Part shown: piece after piece, positions 1 through 7,772 of the stretch
Numbering within the stretch: the first letter of the stretch is position 1
Layout of the letters: every line of letters starts with the position of its first letter
Origin: Sulfuricurvum sp. IAE1
GTDB lineage: Bacteria; Campylobacterota; Campylobacteria; Campylobacterales; Sulfurimonadaceae
DNA length: 64,000 nt
Reading direction: 5' to 3'
Assembly: GCF_004347735.1 (NCBI RefSeq)
Contig: NZ_SLTI01000007.1
Span: 186,001 to 250,000 of the forward strand
Notes under the pieces: model-generated
What the model saw: the letters and a program-made list of their open reading frames with translations, nothing else
What the model was told of the DNA's origin: nothing
Databases searched by the model: none
Made by a program: the position numbers and the translations under genes

Positions 1-1
1 A

Positions 2-820
2 GACTGGGTGTTTGCTTCCGGACGGCCCTTTTCGGACGCGGAGCTTCAGGGGGGAAAAGCGGTCTGCGTCATCGGCGAAACGGTTCGGCGCGAACTCTTC
101 GGCAACCAGCCTCCCCTGGGTGAATCGATCCGGCTGGAGAATTTTTCCTGCGAGGTGATCGGCGTCCTCGAACCTAAAGGGGCAGCGATGTTCGGGATGG
201 ACCAAGACGATATCGTCGTGGTGCCGATCCGTATGTTTCAGCGCCGTATCAGCGGGAACCAGGATATTTCCCGCATCATGATCTCCGCCGAATCGGCATC
301 GGCGATCGAAGCGGTCAAAAGTTCCGTTACCCTTTTAATGCAGGAGCGACGCCGCATCCAGCAGGGGGAAGAAGACGACTTCAACGTACGCGACATGCGT
401 GAAATGGTTCAGACCCTCTCCTCGACGACGCAGATGCTCACCATCTTGTTGGGAGCCGTAGCGGCCATCAGCCTCCTTGTGGGGGGGATCGGGATCATGA
501 ACATCATGCTCGTCTCCGTCACCGAGCGGACCCGCGAAATCGGCATACGCCTCGCGATCGGGGCATTGGAGCGCGAAGTGCTGCTTCAGTTTCTCGTCGA
601 AGCGATCGTCCTCTCATCGCTGGGCGGTATCATCGGGGTCGTGCTGGGCGTCGGGGCGGGGATCGCGATCAGCCTGTTTTTCGACCTGCCGCTCATTTTC
701 AACACTTTCATCATCCTCGTCGCTTTTTTGTTTTCGGCCCTCGTGGGGATCGTGTTCGGATATTTCCCCGCGCGCAAAGCGGCACGGCTCAATCCGATCG
801 ACGCTTTACGTCACGAATAA
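2..820 (+). CDS. MacB-type ABC transporter permease, C-terminal part (5' end outside window)
   Basis: This is the carboxyl half of a FtsX/MacB-family permease that exports substrates or extracts lipoproteins at the inner membrane, working with an ABC ATPase. The frame is open to the first base (D-W before the GTG at 8), so the gene starts outside the window. A periplasmic core domain fills about the first 140 residues. Three membrane helices follow, near residues 143-168, 190-220 and 228-250. The cytoplasmic loop signature TERTREIGIRLAIGA lies between the first two, and the end P-A-R-K-A-A-R-L-N-P-I-D-A-L is typical of MacB. The matching ATPase and adaptor should lie upstream. The substrate cannot be told from sequence. 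Confidence 0.9.
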   Translation, partial: DWVFASGRPFSDAELQGGKAVCVIGETVRRELFGNQPPLGESIRLENFSCEVIGVLEPKGAAMFGMDQDDIVVVPIRMFQRRISGNQDISRIMISAESASAIEAVKSSVTLLMQERRRIQQGEEDDFNVRDMREMVQTLSSTTQMLTILLGAVAAISLLVGGIGIMNIMLVSVTERTREIGIRLAIGALEREVLLQFLVEAIVLSSLGGIIGVVLGVGAGIAISLFFDLPLIFNTFIILVAFLFSALVGIVFGYFPARKAARLNPIDALRHE

Positions 821-859
821 ATCGGACGATATTATAATATTCAGACAAAGGAGCGCATC

Positions 860-1426
860 ATGAAAATCGGTTCCGAACACCCCTCGGCGAATCCCTACGT
901 CCAAAAAGGGATTTCAGCGGATGAAACCAAACGCGAAGAGTTCAAAGAAAAGGTCAAAAGCGGTGAGATCAGCGGTAAAAAACTGACCGAAGCGTATCTT
1001 GTCGAATACACCCAAAAAGCGCAACAAAACAGTGCGGACAATTTTGCCGCGCAAGGCGGCGTGTTCGATTTGAAAAAAGTGCGTGATCTGCTCGAGACGA
1101 TCGATTTCGAAGCGATCGGATACGATGGCAAGCCGATTGCCGACATGACCCCCGAAGAAGCGGCCGCACTGGTTTCCGAAGACGGGTTTTTCGGGATCAA
1201 GCAGACTTCCGAGCGGGTAGCCGGTTTCGTCATTTCGGGAGCGGGAGAAGATCTGGAGCGCCTCAAAGCCGGACGAGAAGGCGTTGTCCGCGGCTTCGAG
1301 GAAGCCGAGGCGATGTGGGGAGGAAAACTGCCCGACATCTCCTATCAAACGCAGGAGCGGACCCTTGCCCTTATCGACGAAAGGATCGCCGCACTCGGCG
1401 GCAACCTCCTCGATACGAGCATCTGA
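860..1426 (+). CDS. conserved hypothetical protein, 188 aa
   Basis: A soluble, charged protein of 188 residues with no signal peptide or membrane helix. It starts at ATG after an AAGGAG site, and a TATAAT box lies at 833-838. The C-terminal third (G-R-E-G-V-V-R-G-F-E-E-A-E, then W-G-G-K-L-P-D-I-S) resembles a Campylobacterota family that I recall being labelled hydrogenase-4 component G in databases. I see nothing in it that ties it to a hydrogenase, and no hydrogenase genes are nearby, so that label should not be trusted. Its 3' end lies 6 bp from the convergent mscL stop. Function unknown. Confidence 0.75.
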   Translation: MKIGSEHPSANPYVQKGISADETKREEFKEKVKSGEISGKKLTEAYLVEYTQKAQQNSADNFAAQGGVFDLKKVRDLLETIDFEAIGYDGKPIADMTPEEAAALVSEDGFFGIKQTSERVAGFVISGAGEDLERLKAGREGVVRGFEEAEAMWGGKLPDISYQTQERTLALIDERIAALGGNLLDTSI

Positions 1427-1432
1427 CCCCCC

Positions 1433-1870
1433 TTACTGCGGAGTCCGGCAATACGGACAGCTTTTCGCGGCGACAGGAATTTCCATCCCGCACTCCCCGC
1501 ACGTTTTGCCCGTCGGTGCAGCCGGTTCAGGGGCTGGTTCGGCCGCTTTGAGCCGGTTGTATGCTTTGACCATCATAAACATCACAAACCCCAGAATCGT
1601 AAACGAAATCACGTCGTTGAGAAACACCCCCACTTTGATGGCGGGTGCCCCTGCCGCATCCAGCGCTGTGAGGGAAGTATATTCCTTCCCGTCAAGCGCG
1701 ATAAAAAGGGACGAAAAATCGACCCCGCCCATCAGCAGCCCGATCGGCGGCATAATCACGTTGGCAACCAGCGATTTGACCACCGTCCCAAACGCCGCAC
1801 CGAAGATAAATCCGACCGCCATGTCGACGACATTCCCCGTAATGAGAAACTTTTTGAACTCCTGAAGCAT
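1433..1870 (-). CDS. mscL: large-conductance mechanosensitive channel MscL with C-terminal zinc ribbon
   Basis: A homopentameric inner-membrane channel that opens under membrane tension and releases solutes on hypo-osmotic shock. The chosen ATG at 1870 (M-L-Q-E-F-K-K-F) has AAGGAG six bases upstream; an ATG nine codons earlier lacks a site. TM1 (residues about 12-42, with the G-N-V-V-D-M-A-V-G-F signature) and TM2 (about 78-103) are clear. The usual C-terminal helical bundle is replaced by a Pro/Ala linker and a four-cysteine ribbon (C-G-E-C, then C-P-Y-C) in the last 22 residues. Total length is 145 aa, normal for the family. It is a single gene, convergent with the preceding unknown. Confidence 0.95.
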   Translation of the reverse strand: MLQEFKKFLITGNVVDMAVGFIFGAAFGTVVKSLVANVIMPPIGLLMGGVDFSSLFIALDGKEYTSLTALDAAGAPAIKVGVFLNDVISFTILGFVMFMMVKAYNRLKAAEPAPEPAAPTGKTCGECGMEIPVAAKSCPYCRTPQ

Positions 1871-1893
1871 CGGCAACTCCTTGAAATATGGGA

Positions 1894-3408
1894 TCAATCC
1901 GCGCTAACGTCCCTGAGGCGTTCGCGGATCGCCAGAAATTCATCCAGATGGGCGAAAAAGATATCGATCAGTCCGGGGTCGAAATGTTTACCCCTCTCTT
2001 CTTTGAACAGGGCGAAAATCTTTTCGTCCGTCCACGCTTTTTTGTATACCCGGTCGCTTCCAAGGGCATCAAACACATCCGCCAGTGCGGTGATACGACC
2101 GTAGATATGGATCTGTTCTTCTTTCAAACCTCTGGGATAGCCGCTGCCGTCCCATTTTTCGTGATGTTCATAAGCGACGATCGCGGCAGTCTGCAAAAGA
2201 GGACGCTGCGAGTGCTTGAGCATATCGTACCCCAATTCCGCATGCGTATCCATAATACGCCGCTCTTCGTCGTCGAAACGCCCCGGCTTGTTCAAGATCG
2301 CGTCGGGGATCGCCACTTTTCCGATATCGTGCATCGGCGACGCCTGCTTGAGCATCTCGGCTTCCTCTTCCGCCAGTCCGTAATATAGGGCCAGCAGTTT
2401 GGAGTACTCCGCGACACGCCGGACGTGGTTTCCCGTCTCCTTGGAGCGGCTTTCCCCGATCGATCCCATTGTAAAAACGACTTCGCGCTGGGTATCTTCG
2501 ATCTCTTTGTTCAGCGCGGTAATCTCGCCCAGTGCGCTGTCCATCCCCCGGATCATCGTATTGAAGGCATCGGAGAGCTGTCCGATCTCATCTTCGCGAT
2601 CAACCCTGACCTGCTGCGTATAATCACGGGTACGGGTGATCTGCTTTGCGGTTGCGGAGAGGGCGATAACGGGGCGGATAAGCCCCTTGGCGATAAAATA
2701 CGCCGCAGTCGCGATAAAAAGGGCTCCAAGAACCAACAGTACAAGGAACCACCGTTCGTACTTGTACAACAGACGATAGGCAAACGCTTTTTCCTCTTCG
2801 AGAACTACCGTAAGTTCAGGTTTTCCGCTCAGCTTTCGGGCCACCTGCAGCGACTCGCCGAATTCGGAGGGACGCAGATCGATTGTGCCGTCTTGATGGC
2901 GGAGATAATAATGGCGCTGCGGCGTATTCGAAAAAAAGCGGCTGAAATTTTCCATCCGGTAATCCACCTTCAGCCACCCGATTCGTTCTCCCGTAAACGC
3001 CGACGTGATGGGTACGGAATAAAACGGGGATGATTCAATGCTTTTCCCGATCATCCCAAAATCGCTCGAAGCGATCACGCGGTTGTTCAGATCGACCGCG
3101 TAAAAATCTCCCTTTAGCTTGATGTCGTTCTTCTTCGCTAAAAGAGTATTCCCGATCCGGCGGTCGAGATCCAGCGTATACATGTCGTTCATCAAATCGG
3201 ATTTGGCGATGAACGCCATATCTTTTTGCATGGTTGCCAGATGCTGGTCGATCCGCTCGACCGTCAGACGCAGCTGGGTGTTCATCTCTTCCGTTACCGC
3301 GTTGTACTGCTCCTCACGAAAAGAATTCCCCAGCAAAAACATCGTAGCGATGTAGGGGACAAGGCTGACGCCGAGAAAAAAGAGGATCGTTTTGATTTTA
3401 AAACTCAT
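1894..3408 (-). CDS. periplasm-sensing HD-GYP cyclic-di-GMP phosphodiesterase
   Basis: A membrane receptor expected to hydrolyse cyclic di-GMP. Residues 7-26 form TM1, 27-218 a periplasmic Cache-like sensor, 219-241 TM2, 242-295 a HAMP linker and about 308-500 an HD-GYP domain. The catalytic motif H-D-I-G-K is at 360-364, and the G-S-G-Y-P-R-G hallmark of HD-GYP at 421-427, so both the metal-binding and GYP motifs are intact. It is the last gene of a three-gene operon, starting 11 bases before the end of the mini-PstS gene and downstream of a porin. That suggests the Cache or HAMP segments report on something bound by the periplasmic partner. The ligand is unknown. Confidence 0.9.
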   Translation of the reverse strand: MSFKIKTILFFLGVSLVPYIATMFLLGNSFREEQYNAVTEEMNTQLRLTVERIDQHLATMQKDMAFIAKSDLMNDMYTLDLDRRIGNTLLAKKNDIKLKGDFYAVDLNNRVIASSDFGMIGKSIESSPFYSVPITSAFTGERIGWLKVDYRMENFSRFFSNTPQRHYYLRHQDGTIDLRPSEFGESLQVARKLSGKPELTVVLEEEKAFAYRLLYKYERWFLVLLVLGALFIATAAYFIAKGLIRPVIALSATAKQITRTRDYTQQVRVDREDEIGQLSDAFNTMIRGMDSALGEITALNKEIEDTQREVVFTMGSIGESRSKETGNHVRRVAEYSKLLALYYGLAEEEAEMLKQASPMHDIGKVAIPDAILNKPGRFDDEERRIMDTHAELGYDMLKHSQRPLLQTAAIVAYEHHEKWDGSGYPRGLKEEQIHIYGRITALADVFDALGSDRVYKKAWTDEKIFALFKEERGKHFDPGLIDIFFAHLDEFLAIRERLRDVSAD

Positions 3409-3799
3409 ACACGGCCTTTACTTTGGCGTCCACCATCGATCCGGGCAGATAGCCGATCGCCCCCTCCACATTTTCGACAAACGCTTTCACCGATTCGAAA
3501 GACGGCTGTGTCAGGGGAGGAGTAACCCCCTGGAAATGCTGCTTGACCCAGTAAGCGTTCAAGCGGTTACGATCCATCCCGAGCACTCTGGATTCGAAAG
3601 CGGCGCGCACCTCATCGTGCCCCAGTACGTTGACGGGGATCGTTTTTTGTTCGCCGAGGCTTCGACGTTTCTGCAAAAAAACATCGCGGATCTGTGAAAC
3701 GCTCAACGCGCCGAAGGATGATTTTTTTGAAACGACCACCACGTATTCCGCCCCGTTCGACATACAGACCAGACAAGCCGCCAGCACGATCGCTTTCAT
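3398..3799 (-). CDS. small PstS-like periplasmic substrate-binding protein
   Basis: A 133-residue protein with a cleavable signal (M-K-A-I-V-L-A-A-C-L-V-C-M-S-N-G-A) and one lobe resembling the phosphate-binding PBP_like_2 fold (V-S-Q-I-R-D-V-F-L, later G-A-I-G-Y-L-P). The ATG at 3799 shares its A with the TGA stop of the porin, so translation is coupled; a longer reading frame upstream is not needed. It is far shorter than transport PstS proteins (about 320 aa or more), and no ABC permease or ATPase lies nearby. It is therefore more likely a ligand-sensing partner of the downstream HD-GYP receptor than a transporter component. That role is inference. Confidence 0.8.
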   Translation of the reverse strand: MKAIVLAACLVCMSNGAEYVVVVSKKSSFGALSVSQIRDVFLQKRRSLGEQKTIPVNVLGHDEVRAAFESRVLGMDRNRLNAYWVKQHFQGVTPPLTQPSFESVKAFVENVEGAIGYLPGSMVDAKVKAVYEF

Positions 3800-4812
3800 C
3801 AGAACAACACCGCAAACGAAAATAAAAACCGGTTTTCGTCGTTTTGGGAGTGCCACTGGTACTCCCCCTTGAGCGAAACCGGATAGATCGGACGGTAACT
3901 GTACCCGATGATCCCGATATGATCACGATAATCGTCGTGACGACGGTCATAATACTCGTATCGGGCAACTGCGGCGTGTTGCGGCGTAAACCGATAAAGC
4001 CCCTGTAGATAGCCCGCATAGGTGTCGTCGTCTCCGCCTACGCGATACGCTGTTCGCGCGGCAATCGCTTCGGCCGTAACGACGCACGCTTCATTTTCGT
4101 ATTTCAGATTCGCCTGAACGAACCGCGTACGTTCGCCGCCGGCCGACGCGATATATTCCCCGACGCTTCCCCCTCCGTTCCATTCCCAGGAAAACTCTTT
4201 CTCCAGAGCCAAGCCGTAAAAATGGGTATTGGGGATATTGATGTACTCTTCGTCCATGTCATGGGTGCTTTGAGCGAAAAAATGGTAATTGAGGTTGTCT
4301 GCACCCGGAACGTATCCGTTGACGTCGATCCCGGTCAAAAACTTCGGAAACAACAGTTTGCTGTAGAGAGGGTTTGAAGTCGTGTCGCGCAACACATTGA
4401 TCGGTTCACGGTTCCAGTATCCGATGGGAGTGATCTGTTTCCCGAATCGGACGTTAAAAGCATCGTTAACCCACAAATCGCCGTAAAGGCGTTCGATATG
4501 GAACTTACGATCGCTGTTCTCATTGCCGTCGGTGAAATCTTTTTGATAAAACCCAACGGCTTCGAGTTCGGCAAGATACGACAGCGCCGGAGTAAGATCC
4601 CCGTACGCCATCACCGCGACATCGTCCGCGGTAAACCGGTCGCGCGTCCGGCTCGATTCGAATTCGGTCGAAAAATAACCGCCCACATTGAGCGAATCGC
4701 CAAGGCTAAATCCGCGTCCGAGTTCGTAAGACTCCCCATACAGCGAGGCTGCCACCATCGGGATACACCATAACCAGCGGGGATATCTACGCACTTTCCT
4801 ACCTGCTTTCAC
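3799..4812 (-). CDS. outer-membrane beta-barrel porin-like protein
   Basis: First gene of the porin / mini-PstS / HD-GYP operon. It starts at GTG 4812 preceded by AGGA; a second GTG six codons on is an alternative. A signal peptide occupies residues 1-26 (basic start, then a hydrophobic run ending at Y-G before E-S-Y). The mature part alternates aromatic and polar residues, has many Tyr/Phe and Asp/Asn-rich turns, and ends in a phenylalanine (V-L-F), all typical of a 14-18 strand outer-membrane barrel. Motifs such as N-V-R-F-G-K-Q-I-T-P-I-G-Y-W resemble phosphate/anion-type porins. The substrate is not readable from sequence. Confidence 0.8.
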   Translation of the reverse strand: MKAGRKVRRYPRWLWCIPMVAASLYGESYELGRGFSLGDSLNVGGYFSTEFESSRTRDRFTADDVAVMAYGDLTPALSYLAELEAVGFYQKDFTDGNENSDRKFHIERLYGDLWVNDAFNVRFGKQITPIGYWNREPINVLRDTTSNPLYSKLLFPKFLTGIDVNGYVPGADNLNYHFFAQSTHDMDEEYINIPNTHFYGLALEKEFSWEWNGGGSVGEYIASAGGERTRFVQANLKYENEACVVTAEAIAARTAYRVGGDDDTYAGYLQGLYRFTPQHAAVARYEYYDRRHDDYRDHIGIIGYSYRPIYPVSLKGEYQWHSQNDENRFLFSFAVLF

Positions 4813-4842
4813 CGTTTTTTTCCTGCTTACACGCCCTAGGGA

Positions 4843-5187
4843 TCAATGTTTGTGTTTATGCTTGTGTTTGTGGTGTCCCTTATGCAGGCCGTTATCGCGA
4901 TGTCCCCGATCATCATCCACCGCAACGGCCGATGTTCCTACCCGCACCTGGGCAGAAGGCTGAACTGAGGATTTGCTGCTTCCGGCCGCAGCGCCGACGG
5001 CACCGCCGAGCCCTCCGCCGATCACCGCACCCTCTTTGCCTCCGACCGCCGATCCCACAGCCGATCCCGCCGCTGCTCCGATCGCGCTGCCCAACACGGC
5101 CGAACCGTCAATCTGAGCGGCATGAGCCTGCATGCTCAGCAGCAGAGCCGATACTCCGAGAATGGCTTTTGTACGGCTTTTTTTCAT
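4843..5187 (-). CDS. exported glycine-zipper protein with His/Lys-rich tail
   Basis: A 114-residue protein starting at ATG 5187 behind AAGGA; an in-frame ATG seven codons earlier lacks a usable site. Residues 1-23 are a signal peptide ending A-H-A. The middle (about 28-75) is a run of small residues with repeated G-x-x-x-G/A spacing, the glycine-zipper pattern of membrane-inserting or oligomerising outer-membrane proteins. The end is a short linker followed by H-K-G-H-H-K-H-K-H-K-H-K-H, a potential nickel, copper or zinc binding tail. The family is unknown beyond the glycine-zipper label. It is the only gene in its orientation group here, with about 175 bp of AT-rich DNA upstream. Confidence 0.75.
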   Translation of the reverse strand: MKKSRTKAILGVSALLLSMQAHAAQIDGSAVLGSAIGAAAGSAVGSAVGGKEGAVIGGGLGGAVGAAAGSSKSSVQPSAQVRVGTSAVAVDDDRGHRDNGLHKGHHKHKHKHKH

Positions 5188-5327
5188 TCTGTAATCCTTG
5201 TATTCCATAATTTTACAAAAATTTTACACTAAAAAGAGACAATATCCCCACGATGCAAAAGTTATTTTTTATTATTAAAATAACACTCATGCCATTTGGT
5301 TAATAAAACTTTCAAGCTATTCTGAAT

Positions 5328-5333
5328 TATAAT
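5328..5333 (+). promoter_or_regulatory. -10 box of the PAS-GGDEF-EAL gene
   Basis: TATAAT lies 29 bases before the ATG at 5363, in an AT-rich leader with no clear -35 box. That fits the sigma-70 promoters of Campylobacterota, which often lack a -35. An AAGGAT ribosome site follows. Confidence 0.5.
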
Positions 5334-5362
5334 GACCGCTTAGCAATCCATAAGGATAATTA

Positions 5363-7066
5363 ATGCAAAACCCTTTTCCTGCCGATCGGGTTCATGTTCA
5401 CGACATACTCAAGCATATGCCCGATGGGATGTTTACCCTCGATACGAACCTCATCATCCGGTATGCCAATCCCGCATTTTGCAAACTGCTCGGATTTGAG
5501 GCAGGGGAACTAATCGGTTCATCCGTAACCGAACATCTGGAAAATCTCGACATTCTCAGCAGCTGTATCGACAGTATCAATGCTCACGGTCATTGCAACG
5601 ACCAGGAAACGGTCTTTAAACGCAAAGACGGAACAAACGTCCATATTTCCAAAAACGTCCAGGCGTTGTATGATGATCAGGGGACCATCCGTACCATCGT
5701 CGTCAGCATACGGGATCTGACGCACCTGCATGAACTCAACAAAGAGCTCTCCCTTTCAAAAGCAGAATTACAGCGCTACACTGATGATCTGAAAGGGATC
5801 GTGGACAACCGGACCCGCGAACTCACCTACCGCCTTTTTTACGATTCCCTCACCCGTCTTCCCAACCGCACCAAACTCATCCACGACACCGAGAATCTTG
5901 AACAGCCTTATGCGATCGTCGTTTTAAACATTGACCGTTTCGGGGAAATCAACAGCTTTTACGGCCATGAGATCGGTGACGAGCTTCTCGAAAGCGTTGC
6001 CGAACTGCTGGACGAGCTTTCCAAGCAGATGAGCGGCAGCACCCTCTATAAACTCCCGGTGGACGAATACGCGCTGCTGATCACCGCGCCCCCCTCGCGC
6101 GAAGAGCTCGAAGCGTTCACCGCTTATGTGGTCGAACAGATCGCCCAAAGCAACTTCCGCATCCAAGATCACGACATGAACCTCAACGCAACGGCAGGGA
6201 TCGCGTGTTCGAACGATCTGACCGACACGCGCCAAAGCGTACTTTTGCGTGCCGGAATGGCCCTCAAACTGGCCAAAAAAAGACGGCGCAACTACATCGT
6301 CTACGACCCGTCCCTGCACATCAAAAAAGACTACGAAAAAAATATACGCTGGATCAAACGGCTGCGCGAAGCGATCGAAGAAGACCGCATCGTCCCCTAC
6401 TATCACCCCATCGTAAACGCCCGAACGCTCGAAATCGAAAAATACGAAGCGCTGGTGCGGATCATCGAAGATGACGGTTCGGTCGTCACGCCGTTTCATT
6501 TTCTCGAAATTTCGAAAAAAGTGAAACTCTATTATCATGTCACACGGATCATGATCGACAAGGTGTTCGAAGCGCTTCGGCAGAATCCGGGAAAAATCTG
6601 TTCGATCAACCTCTCGATCGAAGACATCCACAACCAGTCGATGTACGCCTACATCATCGATAAAGTCCGCAACTGCGCCTATTCCCCGCAGCTCATCTTC
6701 GAGATTCTCGAATCCGAGGGGATCGAGAACTACGACGTCGTCAATGCTTTCATTACGGAAGTCAAAAAATACGGGGTTAAAATCGCCCTGGACGATTTCG
6801 GGGCGGGATATTCGAATTTCGCCTACATCAGCCGGCTCGACATCGACTACGTCAAAATCGACGGTTCCATCATCCGTGACGTCGATACGAACCGAACCTC
6901 GCAGATAATCCTCGATACGATCCTCGATTTCGCCTCCAAACTCGGCGTCGAAACCGTGGCTGAATTCGTCAGTTCAGAAGCAATCTGCCACTACCTTCAG
7001 ACGCTGCCGATCAATGCGATGCAGGGGTATTATTTCGCAAAACCCGCCCCCTCTATGGAAGGTTAG
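5363..7066 (+). CDS. PAS - degenerate GGDEF - EAL cyclic-di-GMP phosphodiesterase
   Basis: A cytoplasmic signalling protein of 567 residues. A PAS sensor spans about 13-125, then a short coiled coil, a GGDEF-fold domain at about 157-315 and an EAL domain at about 330-565. The GGDEF motif is replaced by P-V-D-E-Y (232-236), so cyclase activity is unlikely. The EAL domain keeps E-A-L (362-364), N-L-S-I-E, the E-I-L-E-S-E segment and the D-D-F-G-A-G-Y loop (477-483), so it should hydrolyse cyclic di-GMP, perhaps with the GGDEF-like domain as a GTP sensor. The PAS ligand is unknown. The start has AAGGAT seven bases upstream. Its end overlaps ydhR by four bases. Confidence 0.93.
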   Translation: MQNPFPADRVHVHDILKHMPDGMFTLDTNLIIRYANPAFCKLLGFEAGELIGSSVTEHLENLDILSSCIDSINAHGHCNDQETVFKRKDGTNVHISKNVQALYDDQGTIRTIVVSIRDLTHLHELNKELSLSKAELQRYTDDLKGIVDNRTRELTYRLFYDSLTRLPNRTKLIHDTENLEQPYAIVVLNIDRFGEINSFYGHEIGDELLESVAELLDELSKQMSGSTLYKLPVDEYALLITAPPSREELEAFTAYVVEQIAQSNFRIQDHDMNLNATAGIACSNDLTDTRQSVLLRAGMALKLAKKRRRNYIVYDPSLHIKKDYEKNIRWIKRLREAIEEDRIVPYYHPIVNARTLEIEKYEALVRIIEDDGSVVTPFHFLEISKKVKLYYHVTRIMIDKVFEALRQNPGKICSINLSIEDIHNQSMYAYIIDKVRNCAYSPQLIFEILESEGIENYDVVNAFITEVKKYGVKIALDDFGAGYSNFAYISRLDIDYVKIDGSIIRDVDTNRTSQIILDTILDFASKLGVETVAEFVSSEAICHYLQTLPINAMQGYYFAKPAPSMEG

Positions 7067-7368
7067 TTCAAAGGAGCCTTGGTGATCCGCGAAAGCGGTT
7101 CGTTTACGGCGAACACCCTGGAGCGGATCCCCTGAACCCCGAAGCTCTCAAGACGCGCAGTGTGCATCGCCAGATACGCTTGGGCCGATGCGGTGTCTTC
7201 AAACAGGTAAATCCCCCCCGCTTGGCCGGTCTCGCGGTTTTCGGTCCACATTTTCCAGATCAGCCCCTTTTCTTGCGCAATCGACTCGGCCAGCCCCGCA
7301 AACGCCTGTGCCATCTCTTCGCCGTAGGGTCCCGAATAGGGAAAATCGATCTGCAATAATACGTTCAT
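7063..7368 (-). CDS. ydhR: YdhR-family putative monooxygenase
   Basis: A 101-residue alpha-beta barrel (ferredoxin-like, dimeric) protein closely following Escherichia coli YdhR along its whole length: an opening L-L-Q-I-D-F, then W-K-M-W-T-E, G-G-I-Y-L-F, H-T-A-R-L and N-E-P-L-S. The family resembles ActVA-Orf6-type monooxygenases that act without a cofactor, but a physiological substrate is not established. It is convergent with the upstream EAL gene (4-base overlap) and preceded by AAGGA. No neighbour hints at its pathway. Confidence 0.92.
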   Translation of the reverse strand: MNVLLQIDFPYSGPYGEEMAQAFAGLAESIAQEKGLIWKMWTENRETGQAGGIYLFEDTASAQAYLAMHTARLESFGVQGIRSRVFAVNEPLSRITKAPLN

Positions 7369-7436
7369 TCGTCATCCTTGTGATTTTTCGAACAGTATAG
7401 CAAAAGAATCATAACCCCCGTTAAACTCCCTTCCGC

Positions 7437-7442
7437 TATAAT
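7437..7442 (+). promoter_or_regulatory. -10 box seven bases before a start codon (leaderless start)
   Basis: TATAAT at 7437-7442 is followed by only seven bases before the ATG at 7450. Transcription would therefore begin at or next to the A of the start codon. No Shine-Dalgarno sequence is present. Confidence 0.5.
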
Positions 7443-7449
7443 TCGCCCC

Positions 7450-7767
7450 ATGAACAGCGAGCAAGCACTTTTCACGATCGATCCCACACCTGCCCTTCCG
7501 ACCCGCCGATGCCGTCTTTTGGCCCGTGCATTGGGATACGGCCTCAGTTACGGGAACTATCTCGTTGCCGGACTCGTGTGGACGCAAAGCGACTGGTTTA
7601 TCGCCATCGGTTCCCTGCTGCTGGGGTTCATCGTGTTCGGGATCGTTCGCAGTAAACTGCGTGCCGATTCCATCCCGATCGCACAGCGTGAAATGTCCTA
7701 CACCGACTACGCCATCGCGTCGTGGTATCTCTCGCGCCATACCTGTTTTAGTCTCCCTAAGGAATAA
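7450..7767 (+). CDS. small hypothetical membrane protein, 105 aa
   Basis: A 105-residue protein with two likely membrane helices (about 26-44 and 48-66, the second containing G-S-L-L-L-G-F-I-V-F-G-I-V) and polar ends. It has no ribosome-binding site: a TATAAT box sits seven bases upstream, so the message is probably leaderless. It ends five bases before the ABC-F gene start and probably shares its transcript. I do not recognise the family. Confidence 0.65.
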   Translation: MNSEQALFTIDPTPALPTRRCRLLARALGYGLSYGNYLVAGLVWTQSDWFIAIGSLLLGFIVFGIVRSKLRADSIPIAQREMSYTDYAIASWYLSRHTCFSLPKE

Positions 7768-7772
7768 TCTTC

